From assembly GCA_934621485.1 (NCBI GenBank), contig CAKTUS010000017.1, positions 1 to 38,780 on the forward strand: a DNA stretch of 38,780 bases, read 5' to 3'. The translations under genes were made by a program, and so were the position numbers. Positions 31,038 to 38,667 of this stretch are shown here, piece by piece (position 1 is the stretch's first letter; every line of letters begins with the position of its first letter). The notes below the pieces were generated by a model. That model was not told the DNA's origin. It ran no database searches and saw only the letters and a list, made by a program, of their open reading frames with translations. The stretch comes from an uncultured Clostridia bacterium. GTDB lineage: Bacteria > Bacillota > Clostridia > Christensenellales > Aristaeellaceae.

Positions 31038-32387
31038 ATGGTGAAGGTTATCACCTACGGCACCTTCGATTTGCTGCACGAGGGACACATCCGCCTGTTG
31101 CAGCGGGCCCGGGCTCTGGGCGACTGGCTGGCAGTGGGCGTAACCGCCGACGGCTTCGACCGGGTGCGGGGCAAAATCAATGTGCAGCAAAGCCTGATGG
31201 AACGCATTGAAGGGGTGCGATCCACAGGGCTGGCCGACGAGATCCTCGTGGAGGAATACGAAGGGCAAAAAATTGACGACATTCAGCGCCTGGGTATTGA
31301 TATTTTCACGGTAGGCTCGGATTGGGAAGGCGCGTTCGACTACTTGAGCGCCTATTGCAAGGTGGTGTATCTGCCCCGCACGGAGGGCGTGTCCAGCAGC
31401 TCTCTCCGATCCAGACAGCGGGAAACCGCCTTGGGACTGGTGGGCGAAAACGCCATTTTGAACAAATTCGCCGCTGAAAGCGCGTATGTGAACGGCGTGC
31501 GCCTCTGCGGCCTGTGCGCCCGGGATGAAAGCCAGCTGAGCCCGGCGCTGAAGGCTCTGCCGACGCTGGATTTTGACGCCCTTGTGCATGCCGCCGATGC
31601 GGTCTACATCGCGTCCCATCCCCGGCTGCACTACGAGCATGTCCGTCGGGCTTTGGAGGCGGGCAGGCACGTGCTTTGCGAAGCGCCGCTGGCTCCCACC
31701 GGGGGCCTGTGCCGGCAGCTGTTTCAGCTGGCCCGGGAAAAGGGACTGGTTTTAGCGGACGCCAACAAAACCGCCTACTCCACTGCTTATGCCCGGCTGC
31801 TGCTATTGGTGAAAAGCGGCAAAATCGGCCGTGTGGTCAGCGTGGACGCTACCTGCACCAGCCTGCGCCGGGTGGACGTGACCGATGCAAAGCAGTTGTC
31901 CCTGGCCTGGGACAGCCTGAGCGCCTTTGGCCCGGCCGCCCTGCTGCCGGTATTGCAGCTGCTGGGTACGCAATACACGGACTGCCGGACCGCTTCCCTG
32001 CTGGCCTGCGAAAACCCTCGCTTTGATTTGTTTACCAAGCTGGATTTGCTGTATCCCGACGCTGTGGCGTCGGTGAAGGTGGGCAAGGGGGTGAAGAGCG
32101 AAGGCGAGCTGGTGATTTCCGGAACGGAGGGCTATGCCTGGGTGCCGGCTCCCTGGTGGAAAACCGACTATTTCGAGCTGCGTTACGAAAACCCGGCCGA
32201 AAACCGTCGGTATTACTATCAGCTGGATGGGGAGGGCCTTCGCTACGAGCTGGTAGCGTTTCTGCGCGCCATTGAAACCGGCCGCGCCCCCGCCCAGATT
32301 TCTCCGGAGGTGTCGCAGACGATTTGCGCCCTGCTGGAGGCCGCGAGAGCGGGGCAGGCGTTGGAGCGCCTTTCCACCTCGCGCTAA
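31038..32387 (+). CDS. Fusion of TagD-like cytidylyltransferase and Gfo/Idh/MocA-like domain
   Basis: A 449-residue two-domain protein. Residues 1-128 are a glycerol-3-phosphate cytidylyltransferase-type domain: TYGTFDLLHEGHIRLL with His14-x-x-His17, KIDDIQRLGIDIFTVGSDWEG near 76-96, and RTEGVSSSSLR at 114-124 (canonical form RTEGISTT). From about 132 a Gfo/Idh/MocA-like oxidoreductase follows: ADAVYIASHPRLHYEHVRRALEAGRHVLCEAPLA. The catalytic EKP is changed to Glu215-Ala216-Pro217, and the Rossmann glycine loop reads LVGENAI instead of GxGxxG. The first domain looks active; the second may have lost redox chemistry. GGAGG precedes ATG 31038. It probably makes a CDP-alcohol for a surface polymer. 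Confidence 0.85.
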   Translation: MVKVITYGTFDLLHEGHIRLLQRARALGDWLAVGVTADGFDRVRGKINVQQSLMERIEGVRSTGLADEILVEEYEGQKIDDIQRLGIDIFTVGSDWEGAFDYLSAYCKVVYLPRTEGVSSSSLRSRQRETALGLVGENAILNKFAAESAYVNGVRLCGLCARDESQLSPALKALPTLDFDALVHAADAVYIASHPRLHYEHVRRALEAGRHVLCEAPLAPTGGLCRQLFQLAREKGLVLADANKTAYSTAYARLLLLVKSGKIGRVVSVDATCTSLRRVDVTDAKQLSLAWDSLSAFGPAALLPVLQLLGTQYTDCRTASLLACENPRFDLFTKLDLLYPDAVASVKVGKGVKSEGELVISGTEGYAWVPAPWWKTDYFELRYENPAENRRYYYQLDGEGLRYELVAFLRAIETGRAPAQISPEVSQTICALLEAARAGQALERLSTSR

Positions 32388-32576
32388 GGGAAGCTGAAAG
32401 CCGCTGGCCGGCGGGAGGAAAACGCCCTCACTGCGCTGGCGCAAAGGGACCGGGGGGTGTCTCTGTGCCGCGATTCAGGCGGACGGATAGAGGAGCGGCG
32501 CTTTGCAAATGGCCTTTTCCCAGCAGCGGCCTCTGGAACAACTTCGTTTTACCCACCATAGAAAGGAAGAACGCAC

Positions 32577-33758
32577 ATGCCAAGGAACACCCGGCCGCCG
32601 GTTCGACAAAGGCCACGGATTCCCGTGCTTTGGGATAAGGAATGTCGGGGGATTCCCATTACCATGACTACGGTAAACGGGATTCAAAAAATGAGCGGTC
32701 ATCGCGGCTATGCAGTAAAGCTATACGACAACTGCCGGGAACTGCTGCAAGAAGAAACCTCGGAAAGCAACGTGATTGTGGTGGGCTTTGAATCGGCCAG
32801 CATGCAGGAAATTTTGCAAACGCTGCAGGCTGCCCAGAAGCGCATCGTGCTCACCGGGATGGATACGGACCACATCGACGCGCATTATTCCTGCGCCACC
32901 TTTTCCCGGCGGCTGTCTACCGAGCAGCTGCTGGACCATCTGCTGGAAAAGGGCTGCCGCCACATTGCGCTGGTGGGCGTAGGAAAGCGATCGGCCAACG
33001 ATATGGTGCACAGCTACGCGATGAAGCTGCATCTGGCCAAGTTTTCGTTTGCCGATGGAGAATGTTTTGAATATACAAATGGAATCGACGAAAGCTTTCA
33101 GGCGTTTGACCGCTGCCGGGAACGTTTCGATGCGGTGATGTGCCCCAACGCCTTTGTGGCGGTGGCGTTTTTGAAGTTTTGCGAGGAAAAGGGCATTGCC
33201 GTTCCTGAAGACCTGATGGTGGCCTGTATCAAGGACAACAGCCTGGCCCGGTTTTGCAAACCATCGTTAACAAGCCTGGCGGTGGACTTTTACGGCATTG
33301 GCCAGCAGGCGGTGGTGGTATGGCAGTATTTGCGGGAAACCGCAGAGGAAAACTACCGCATGCGCATCGCCGTGCTGGGCCGCATTATCGGCCGGGAAAG
33401 CACCAATTTTACCCTGCCGGGCGTACCTGCCGCCGTGCCCGCCCCCAGCCCGCTGGATGTGGATTATCAAGGCGGCCCCTTTTATGACGACCCCACCCTA
33501 CAGGGCATGATGCGCCTGGAAAAATGCCTTCAGGGGTGCGACGCGCTGGACTTGCGCATCATTGGCCTGCTGGTGGAAAACATGGCCTATGAGGAAATCG
33601 CCGAGGCGCTGTACCTGGGCGACAGTACGCTGCAATACCGGGTGCGCAAGCTGTTTCACGCGGCGGGCGTCAAAAACCGGCGGGATTTTACCTCGTTTTT
33701 TAACCGCTGCATGACCAGCGGCAACCACCTGAGCGACGAATTGAGCGAGAGCTTGTAA
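32577..33758 (+). CDS. Regulator with LacI-type sensor domain and C-terminal LuxR-type HTH
   Basis: A 393-residue regulator with inverted architecture. Residues about 25-285 resemble the periplasmic-binding-protein-like sensor of LacI/GalR regulators. Examples are VIVVGFESASMQEIL, LVGVGKRSANDMVHSYAMKLHL, the VPEDLMVACIKDNSLARFCKPSLTSLAVDF stretch, and RIIGRESTN. The usual N-terminal LacI helix-turn-helix is absent. Instead residues about 323-380 form a LuxR/GerE-like helix-turn-helix (RIIGLLVENMAYEEIAEALYLGDSTLQYRVRKLF). It immediately precedes a sugar ABC transporter, so it probably senses that sugar and controls uptake. The AAAGGAAG site fits ATG 32577. No promoter could be named in the 189-bp gap upstream. 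Confidence 0.8.
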   Translation: MPRNTRPPVRQRPRIPVLWDKECRGIPITMTTVNGIQKMSGHRGYAVKLYDNCRELLQEETSESNVIVVGFESASMQEILQTLQAAQKRIVLTGMDTDHIDAHYSCATFSRRLSTEQLLDHLLEKGCRHIALVGVGKRSANDMVHSYAMKLHLAKFSFADGECFEYTNGIDESFQAFDRCRERFDAVMCPNAFVAVAFLKFCEEKGIAVPEDLMVACIKDNSLARFCKPSLTSLAVDFYGIGQQAVVVWQYLRETAEENYRMRIAVLGRIIGRESTNFTLPGVPAAVPAPSPLDVDYQGGPFYDDPTLQGMMRLEKCLQGCDALDLRIIGLLVENMAYEEIAEALYLGDSTLQYRVRKLFHAAGVKNRRDFTSFFNRCMTSGNHLSDELSESL

Positions 33759-33782
33759 ACAACTAAACAAAATGATTATTAT
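33753..33782 (+). promoter_or_regulatory. Possible promoter of the ABC transporter genes
   Basis: TTGTAA (33753-33758) and TATTAT (33777-33782) at 18-bp spacing, starting at the regulator's stop codon. TTGTAAACAA here is a palindrome and might be an operator. Confidence 0.4.
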
Positions 33783-33787
33783 AACGC

Positions 33788-33829
33788 ACCTCATTTGTCG
33801 CTGTCAATGTGAAAATGAGGTGTATTTTG
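33788..33829 (+). terminator. Hairpin between regulator and permease genes
   Basis: CACCTCATTT/AAATGAGGTG stem with a loop of about 15 nt followed by TATTTTG. It could end the regulator transcript or attenuate the transporter operon. Confidence 0.5.
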
Positions 33830-33920
33830 TCGGCAAAACCGTCTGTCCCCAGCGGCGGCGTATTGATATCATAAGACCAGGTTTGAATGACAGAATGTGT
33901 AACGCGAAAGGAGAACCGTC

Positions 33921-34838
33921 ATGACTTTGGGCAAAAACAAAGGTCCAAAACTATCGGCGCTGGGCCGTAAGGACCGGCGGCTGGGTATGATTTTGGTGCT
34001 GCCAATGGTTCTTTTCATGCTGGTGCTGGTGGCTTATCCGCTGATAAACCTGTTTCAGCTCAGCGTGCAGAACTATAATATGCTTTCCCAGTCAACCAAG
34101 TTTGTGGGCATGCGCAACTTCCAAAAGGTGCTGGGCAGCAACGATTTTTGGCTCAGCCTGGGACGAACGCTGGTATACGCCTTTGGAACGCTGATTCCCT
34201 GCGCTGCGCTGGGCACGTTTTTTGCCGTGCTGCTCAACGAGGACATGCCCATGCGTTCCTTTATCCGCTCCTTTGTGATGTTTCCCTACCTGGTGCCCAT
34301 GGTGGTTACCTGCGCCATTTTCCGCTACATGTTTAACGACCTGGTGGGCGTAATGGATCACCTGGCGGTTACCCTGGGCCTGGCCAAGGACACGCTGAAC
34401 CTGTTTGGCACCTACAACCTGGCCATGGTGGGCGTGATTCTGGTGTCCGTGTGGAAATATGCGCCCATGATTATGATTGCCGTGCTGGGCAAGCTGCAAA
34501 CCATCCCCAAGGATTACTACGAAGCGGCCCAGGTGGATGGCGCTACCCGCTGGCAGCAGTTTTGGCGCATTACCTTCCCATTCATTCTGCCGCCGCTGAC
34601 GGTGGTAATGCTCATGCGTTTCATTTTCCTGTTTAATAAATGGGATATTATCTACCTGCTCACCGGCGGCGGCCCCCTCAACGCCACCGCTACCCTGCCC
34701 ATGATGCTGTATTCCCAGGCGTTCAGCTCCTACAACCTGGGGCGCGCAGCCGCCATCGGCGTAGTAATGTTTGTGATTTTGCTCATTATTTCCCGGTTTT
34801 ACTACAAGCTGAACGAAATGGCGGAAAGGAGGCTGTAA
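33921..34838 (+). CDS. Sugar ABC transporter permease (MalF/UgpA-like)
   Basis: A 305-residue inner-membrane permease with about six transmembrane helices. The first is near 22-42 (MILVLPMVLFMLVLVAYPLI). The ATPase-docking EAA loop is at about 200-228 (YYEAAQVDGATRWQQFWRITFPFILPPL). It forms the channel of a CUT1-type carbohydrate importer with the next gene. The AAAGGAGAA site fits ATG 33921. The stop codon is 3 bp before the second permease, so translation is coupled. No ATP-binding subunit is encoded nearby; CUT1 systems commonly share an MsmX-like ATPase encoded elsewhere. Confidence 0.93.
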   Translation: MTLGKNKGPKLSALGRKDRRLGMILVLPMVLFMLVLVAYPLINLFQLSVQNYNMLSQSTKFVGMRNFQKVLGSNDFWLSLGRTLVYAFGTLIPCAALGTFFAVLLNEDMPMRSFIRSFVMFPYLVPMVVTCAIFRYMFNDLVGVMDHLAVTLGLAKDTLNLFGTYNLAMVGVILVSVWKYAPMIMIAVLGKLQTIPKDYYEAAQVDGATRWQQFWRITFPFILPPLTVVMLMRFIFLFNKWDIIYLLTGGGPLNATATLPMMLYSQAFSSYNLGRAAAIGVVMFVILLIISRFYYKLNEMAERRL

Positions 34839-34841
34839 TCC

Positions 34842-35684
34842 ATGTCGCTTACCGGCAAAAGAATCTGGGGAAAGGTTCTCCTGTTTATCCTGATCGCGTT
34901 GCTGGTGGTGGTTTCTCTCTTTCCGCTGGTGTGGGCCGTTTTCGGCTCTTTCAAGGAAAGCCAGGAGCTGTACAACCATCCCTACAAGTTGCTGCCCATT
35001 GCTCCCACTCTTGGCAACTACGGCGTGCTGTTTAACCTGTCCAATTTTTTCCGCAGCTTTCTAAACACGTTGGGCACCTCCGTGCTGTCTACGGCGGCCT
35101 CCATCGTGGTGGCCTGCCTGTCCGGCTATAGCCTGACCCGCTTCACCTTTCCCGGTTCCAAGCTGCTGAAACGGCTGATTCTGGACACTTACATGATTCC
35201 TTCCATTTTGCTCATTCTGCCCATCTACTCCATTTTAACCAAGCTGGGCCTGCGGGATAACCTGGCGGCTTATACCGTTATGGTTACCTCTACCACGCTG
35301 CCCTTCTGCGTCTGGCTGATGACCTCCTACTTTGCGGGCGTGTCCACCAGCTTTGAAGAGGCGGGCATGATTGACGGATGCAGCCGTTTCCAGGCGTTTT
35401 ACCGTATTGTGGTGCCCCAGCTGACTCCCGCCATCATCGCCACGGGGATTCAGGCCTTCATCCTGGTATGGAACGACCTGATGTATGCCAAGATTCTGCT
35501 TTCCTCGGAGGAAAACCGCACCCTGTCGCTGGTTATTTCCTCCATGTTCGCTCAGGAGCAGGTGTATCCCTGGGGCGTGATTCTGGCGGGCACCGTGGTG
35601 GCCACCGTGCCTGTGCTGGTAATGAACGTTTTCGGCGTGGACAAGCTGGTGGGCGGCTGGTCCGACGGCGGCGTGAAAGAATGA
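34842..35684 (+). CDS. Sugar ABC transporter permease (MalG/UgpE-like)
   Basis: A 280-residue membrane protein with about six helices (first VLLFILIALLVVVSLFPLVWAVFGSFK at about 10-36) and the EAA docking motif at about 171-199 (FEEAGMIDGCSRFQAFYRIVVPQLTPAI). It pairs with the MalF-like subunit. The ribosome binding site AAAGGAGG lies in the 3' end of the preceding gene. A LILPIYSILTKLGL segment near 124 is typical of the UgpE group. The binding-protein gene follows 70 bp later with its own strong ribosome binding site. Substrate cannot be read from the permease. Confidence 0.93.
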   Translation: MSLTGKRIWGKVLLFILIALLVVVSLFPLVWAVFGSFKESQELYNHPYKLLPIAPTLGNYGVLFNLSNFFRSFLNTLGTSVLSTAASIVVACLSGYSLTRFTFPGSKLLKRLILDTYMIPSILLILPIYSILTKLGLRDNLAAYTVMVTSTTLPFCVWLMTSYFAGVSTSFEEAGMIDGCSRFQAFYRIVVPQLTPAIIATGIQAFILVWNDLMYAKILLSSEENRTLSLVISSMFAQEQVYPWGVILAGTVVATVPVLVMNVFGVDKLVGGWSDGGVKE

Positions 35685-35754
35685 TTTTAAGCGGCGGCCG
35701 ACGGCCCTGCGCCGTGACCTACGCTTGAATAAATAGAATAAGGAGGACCCTTTT

Positions 35755-37098
35755 ATGAAAAAGACCCTTGGTTTGCTTCTGGCGGTCGCCCTGCTGCTGA
35801 CCTGCCTCACCGTGCCCGCTCTGGCGGAAAGTCAACCCCTTTCCGGCAGCATCACCTTCCTGTCCGGCGAAACGGATGAGGAACAGGTGCTGGTGACCCG
35901 CGCCATCATTGAAGCTTTTGAGAAGGAAAACCCCGGCTGCACCATCAACCTGGTACTGGCCGGTATGGACGACCGTGAAGAAAGCATCATGGCCGACCTG
36001 TACGCAGGCGCTCCCGTTGACCTGATTACCGTGGACGTGGAATCCATCGGCACCTACGCCGCCGCCGGCATCCTCTATCCCCTGGATGAGCTGATTGCGG
36101 ACATCGGCGAGGAAGACTTCATCGAAGGCTCCCGCGTGCGTATCGACGGCCATGACTACGGCTTCCCCTATGCGGGCTGCAGCATGATGATGTACGTGCG
36201 CAAGGACCTGCTGGAGGCCGCCGGTCTGGAAGTGCCCAAGACCTGGTCCGAGCTGCTGGCCGCTGCCAAGGCCCTCACCAAGGACGGCGTGTACGGCTGC
36301 TGCCTGCCTGCCGGCCAGAACAACTGCACCACCCTGTGGTTCAACATGTTCCTGAACATGGCGGGCGGCAATGTGTGCGGTGAAGACCTGCAGCCCACTT
36401 TGAACAACGAGTATACCGTAAAGGCGCTGGAGTTCTACAAGGAACTGGCCCAGTACTGCCCCGCCGGTATCTCCTCCTACGGCTACGGCGACCAGATTAC
36501 CGCCTTCTGCTCCGGCAACGCGGCTATCTCCTTCTACCAGGGCCGCATCATTGCCCGCGTGTTCGGCGAAGCGCCCGACCTGCTGGACAAGTATGAAGTG
36601 TGCGAAATTCCCACCTGCGACGATGGAACCAACCTGCAATTTGGCAGCTACAACTACTATGCCCTGGGCAAGAACACCCAGAACCCCGAGCTGGCCATGG
36701 CTTTCCTGAAGTTTATGTGCACCGGCCAGAACGCCGCCGACTTCGCCCTGTCCGCTCCGGGCCACATCACCCCCTCCCTGTACAGCGTGAAGGATCTGCT
36801 GACCGAAATCGTCAAGACCTCCGACGAACCCATCCTGGCCAAGAGCGCCGACAAGATTCTGTTCTCCTTTGATCATGCCGCCAGCGACAAGATCTTCAAC
36901 GAATCCGCCAACGCCGGCGGCGTGAAGGGAACCACCTTCGAACGCAACGGTATTCTGAACACCAACTACGCCTATGTGCGTCAGTACAACATCCTCAGCG
37001 AAATGGTGCAGCAGGTGCTCATCAACGACATGGCGCCCGCCGACGCCGCTGCCGCCGCGCAGCAAACCTTTGAGGAAGTGCTGGCCGATCTGGACTGA
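35755..37098 (+). CDS. Extracellular solute-binding protein, family 1 (sugar ABC transporter)
   Basis: A 447-residue binding protein that would deliver a carbohydrate to the two permeases. Residues 1-24 form a signal peptide ending P-A-L-A before Glu25. LLTC at 14-17 is not a good lipobox, so the protein seems to be cleaved by signal peptidase I, unusual for a Gram-positive binding protein, which is normally lipid-anchored. The mature part shows the MalE-like order ITFLSGETDEEQ...IIEAFEKENPGCTINLV, then PVDLITVDVESIGTYAAAGILYPLDELI, then YGFPYAGCSMMMYVRKDLLEAAGLEVPKTWSELL. AAGGAGG lies ahead of ATG. Codon use is very regular, suggesting high expression. Ligand unknown. Confidence 0.92.
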   Translation: MKKTLGLLLAVALLLTCLTVPALAESQPLSGSITFLSGETDEEQVLVTRAIIEAFEKENPGCTINLVLAGMDDREESIMADLYAGAPVDLITVDVESIGTYAAAGILYPLDELIADIGEEDFIEGSRVRIDGHDYGFPYAGCSMMMYVRKDLLEAAGLEVPKTWSELLAAAKALTKDGVYGCCLPAGQNNCTTLWFNMFLNMAGGNVCGEDLQPTLNNEYTVKALEFYKELAQYCPAGISSYGYGDQITAFCSGNAAISFYQGRIIARVFGEAPDLLDKYEVCEIPTCDDGTNLQFGSYNYYALGKNTQNPELAMAFLKFMCTGQNAADFALSAPGHITPSLYSVKDLLTEIVKTSDEPILAKSADKILFSFDHAASDKIFNESANAGGVKGTTFERNGILNTNYAYVRQYNILSEMVQQVLINDMAPADAAAAAQQTFEEVLADLD

Positions 37099-37117
37099 TT
37101 TTTCTTCCTCAACCCCA

Positions 37118-37148
37118 GGCCGCCGCGCTATTGCGCGGCGGCCTTTTA
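37118..37148 (+). terminator. Terminator after the binding-protein gene
   Basis: 11-bp stem GGCCGCCGCGC/GCGCGGCGGCC with loop TATT and TTTTA tail. Confidence 0.9.
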
Positions 37149-37174
37149 CGTGTTAAAACAAGGCAAGGACAAGA

Positions 37175-37202
37175 TTGACAGGCCCCAAAACCATGCTATA
37201 CT
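37175..37202 (+). promoter_or_regulatory. Promoter of the broken surface-protein gene
   Basis: Perfect TTGACA (37175-37180) and extended -10 TGCTATACT (TATACT 37197-37202) with 16-bp spacing. The gene is probably still transcribed although its frame is interrupted. Confidence 0.82.
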
Positions 37203-37286
37203 ATTTCTGTGATATAGAGGTACAGAATGAAACGGGCGTTTGCGGCTATTGGAAAAAGAAACAAGCGAAAAGGAGAACAGAGGAAC

Positions 37287-38502
37287 GTGAAGAAAAAGAA
37301 CGGTATTTGGATGAGCATTATACTAACGGCGTTGCTCTTGACGTTTGGAATGTCGTCAGCATTGGGGGGGTACGCCTACTCGCAGTGAAAGATTGGATTT
37401 GACGGCCATAACCAGCACGGAGGACCATCTGGCGGATGAGGGCTGGAAGTGGGAGCCGAGCAACGAGGGCGGTACGCTGACGCTGCGGAATTTCTATCAG
37501 AAATGCGGGCATGACAACGATGGAATGATCTTGGCGAAGGGAAAGATCACGCTTGTTCTCGAAGGAGAAAACGTGATGGAAACAACGTCTGAGCGGTATC
37601 TGCCGCTGATTACCTCACCCTATGCTGAAAATATAGATTGGACGGTTCGTGAGAGCGAAGCCGGCGGCAGCCTGACACTGAAAATGCCGGAGAGTGTCAG
37701 CGACAAGTCTTATTATCCTTATGCTTTCTTTGCCAATGCATTTGTCGTTGAGTCCGGAACTATCCATTCCGAAATGGTCCTGTGCTTTGCCAGCACCTTT
37801 GAAATGAATGGCGGAGACATCACCATCGATAAGAACACCGGCATCTATGCCGCCATTCAGACCATTGCCGGCGGCGTCAATCTTAACGGCGGTAAGTTAA
37901 CAATCCGCAATGCAGTATGCGGCGTTGCTGCGCGGGAGCAAAAGACATATGTTATTACGCTAGATGGCACGGAAGTGGATATTCAAGCCGCTGTAGTTGG
38001 GCTCAGCGGAAAGGCGGTCCTGCTCAAGAGCGGAAAAGCGGTTGTCGTCGGCGGAACCCGTGCCACGAACGTGGCGGCGGATGCATCCGGCTATCGGGGA
38101 ACCGGGATCCTTGTGGGCGCGACTGATGAAAAGGGCGCCGATCCGAGACGGTACGACCCAAGCCAATACACCGCCTATAAGTGAATTGAAATTCCCCATG
38201 AGCACGTGGGCGAGGGCGATTGGCTTTCGGACGATGAGCAGCATTGGAAGAACTGCAAATGCACCGAAAAAGCAGACAACGCTCCGCATCAGTTTGGCGA
38301 ATGAGTGACGGTGAAGGCCGCCTCCCAGACGGATAAGGGTCTGAGAGAGCACAAGTGCGATATCTGCGGCAAGGTTGTGCAGGAAGTGATTCCTGTACTG
38401 CCGCGCACGGGCAATTCGGCCCATCCGGGCATTTACGCCCTGCTGCTGGCACTGTGCGGCGCAGCGTTGATTCTCCTGCCGCACAAACGATTCGCCCGCT
38501 GA
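37287..38502 (+). pseudogene. Disrupted sortase-anchored surface protein (frameshift at G7, two in-frame TGA)
   Basis: GTG 37287, behind AAAAGGAG, starts a signal peptide (KKKNGIWMSIILTALLLTFGMSSALGG). At a run of seven G (37364-37370) the frame moves by one. With six G the signal peptide would continue into the 37,372-38,181 body without a break. That body has beta-helix-like repeats (TFEMNGGDITI, GGVNLNGGKLTIRNAV). It stops at TGA 38182-38184, but the same frame goes on sensibly (HEHVGEGDWLSDDEQHW, then HQFGE). A second TGA at 38302-38304 stands where related domains have Trp. It continues with CDICGKVV and ends in LPRTG, a hydrophobic helix and KRFAR. Three lesions favour a decaying gene; the G tract alone could be phase variation. 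Confidence 0.8.
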
Positions 38503-38667
38503 AAAGCGCTTACGGTATCTGTTCACTCCATACGGCTTGCCGTCTCCCTCCCATGGTTCGCGTCTGCGAAACAGAGATGCAAGCCGTTTTTTTGTCTCTT
38601 TTCGGAGTGTGTTTTCCGATGAGCGGCCCTCCCGGAGAATCTCGAATGGACGGCGGCCGTTTGCGCG
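38503..38667 (+). terminator. Terminator region after the broken surface gene
   Basis: A 9-bp stem ACGGCTTGC (38532-38540) / GCAAGCCGT (38579-38587), extendable by GTCTC/GAGA, with a long loop and a T7 run (38587-38593). The remaining 75 bp before the IS end show nothing recognisable. Confidence 0.7.

Noticed and set aside
37287..38502. Genome-wide alternative code with TGA as Trp
   Set aside because: Several neighbouring genes end in TGA and tryptophan is encoded by TGG throughout, including in this gene, so any recoding would be local or historical.
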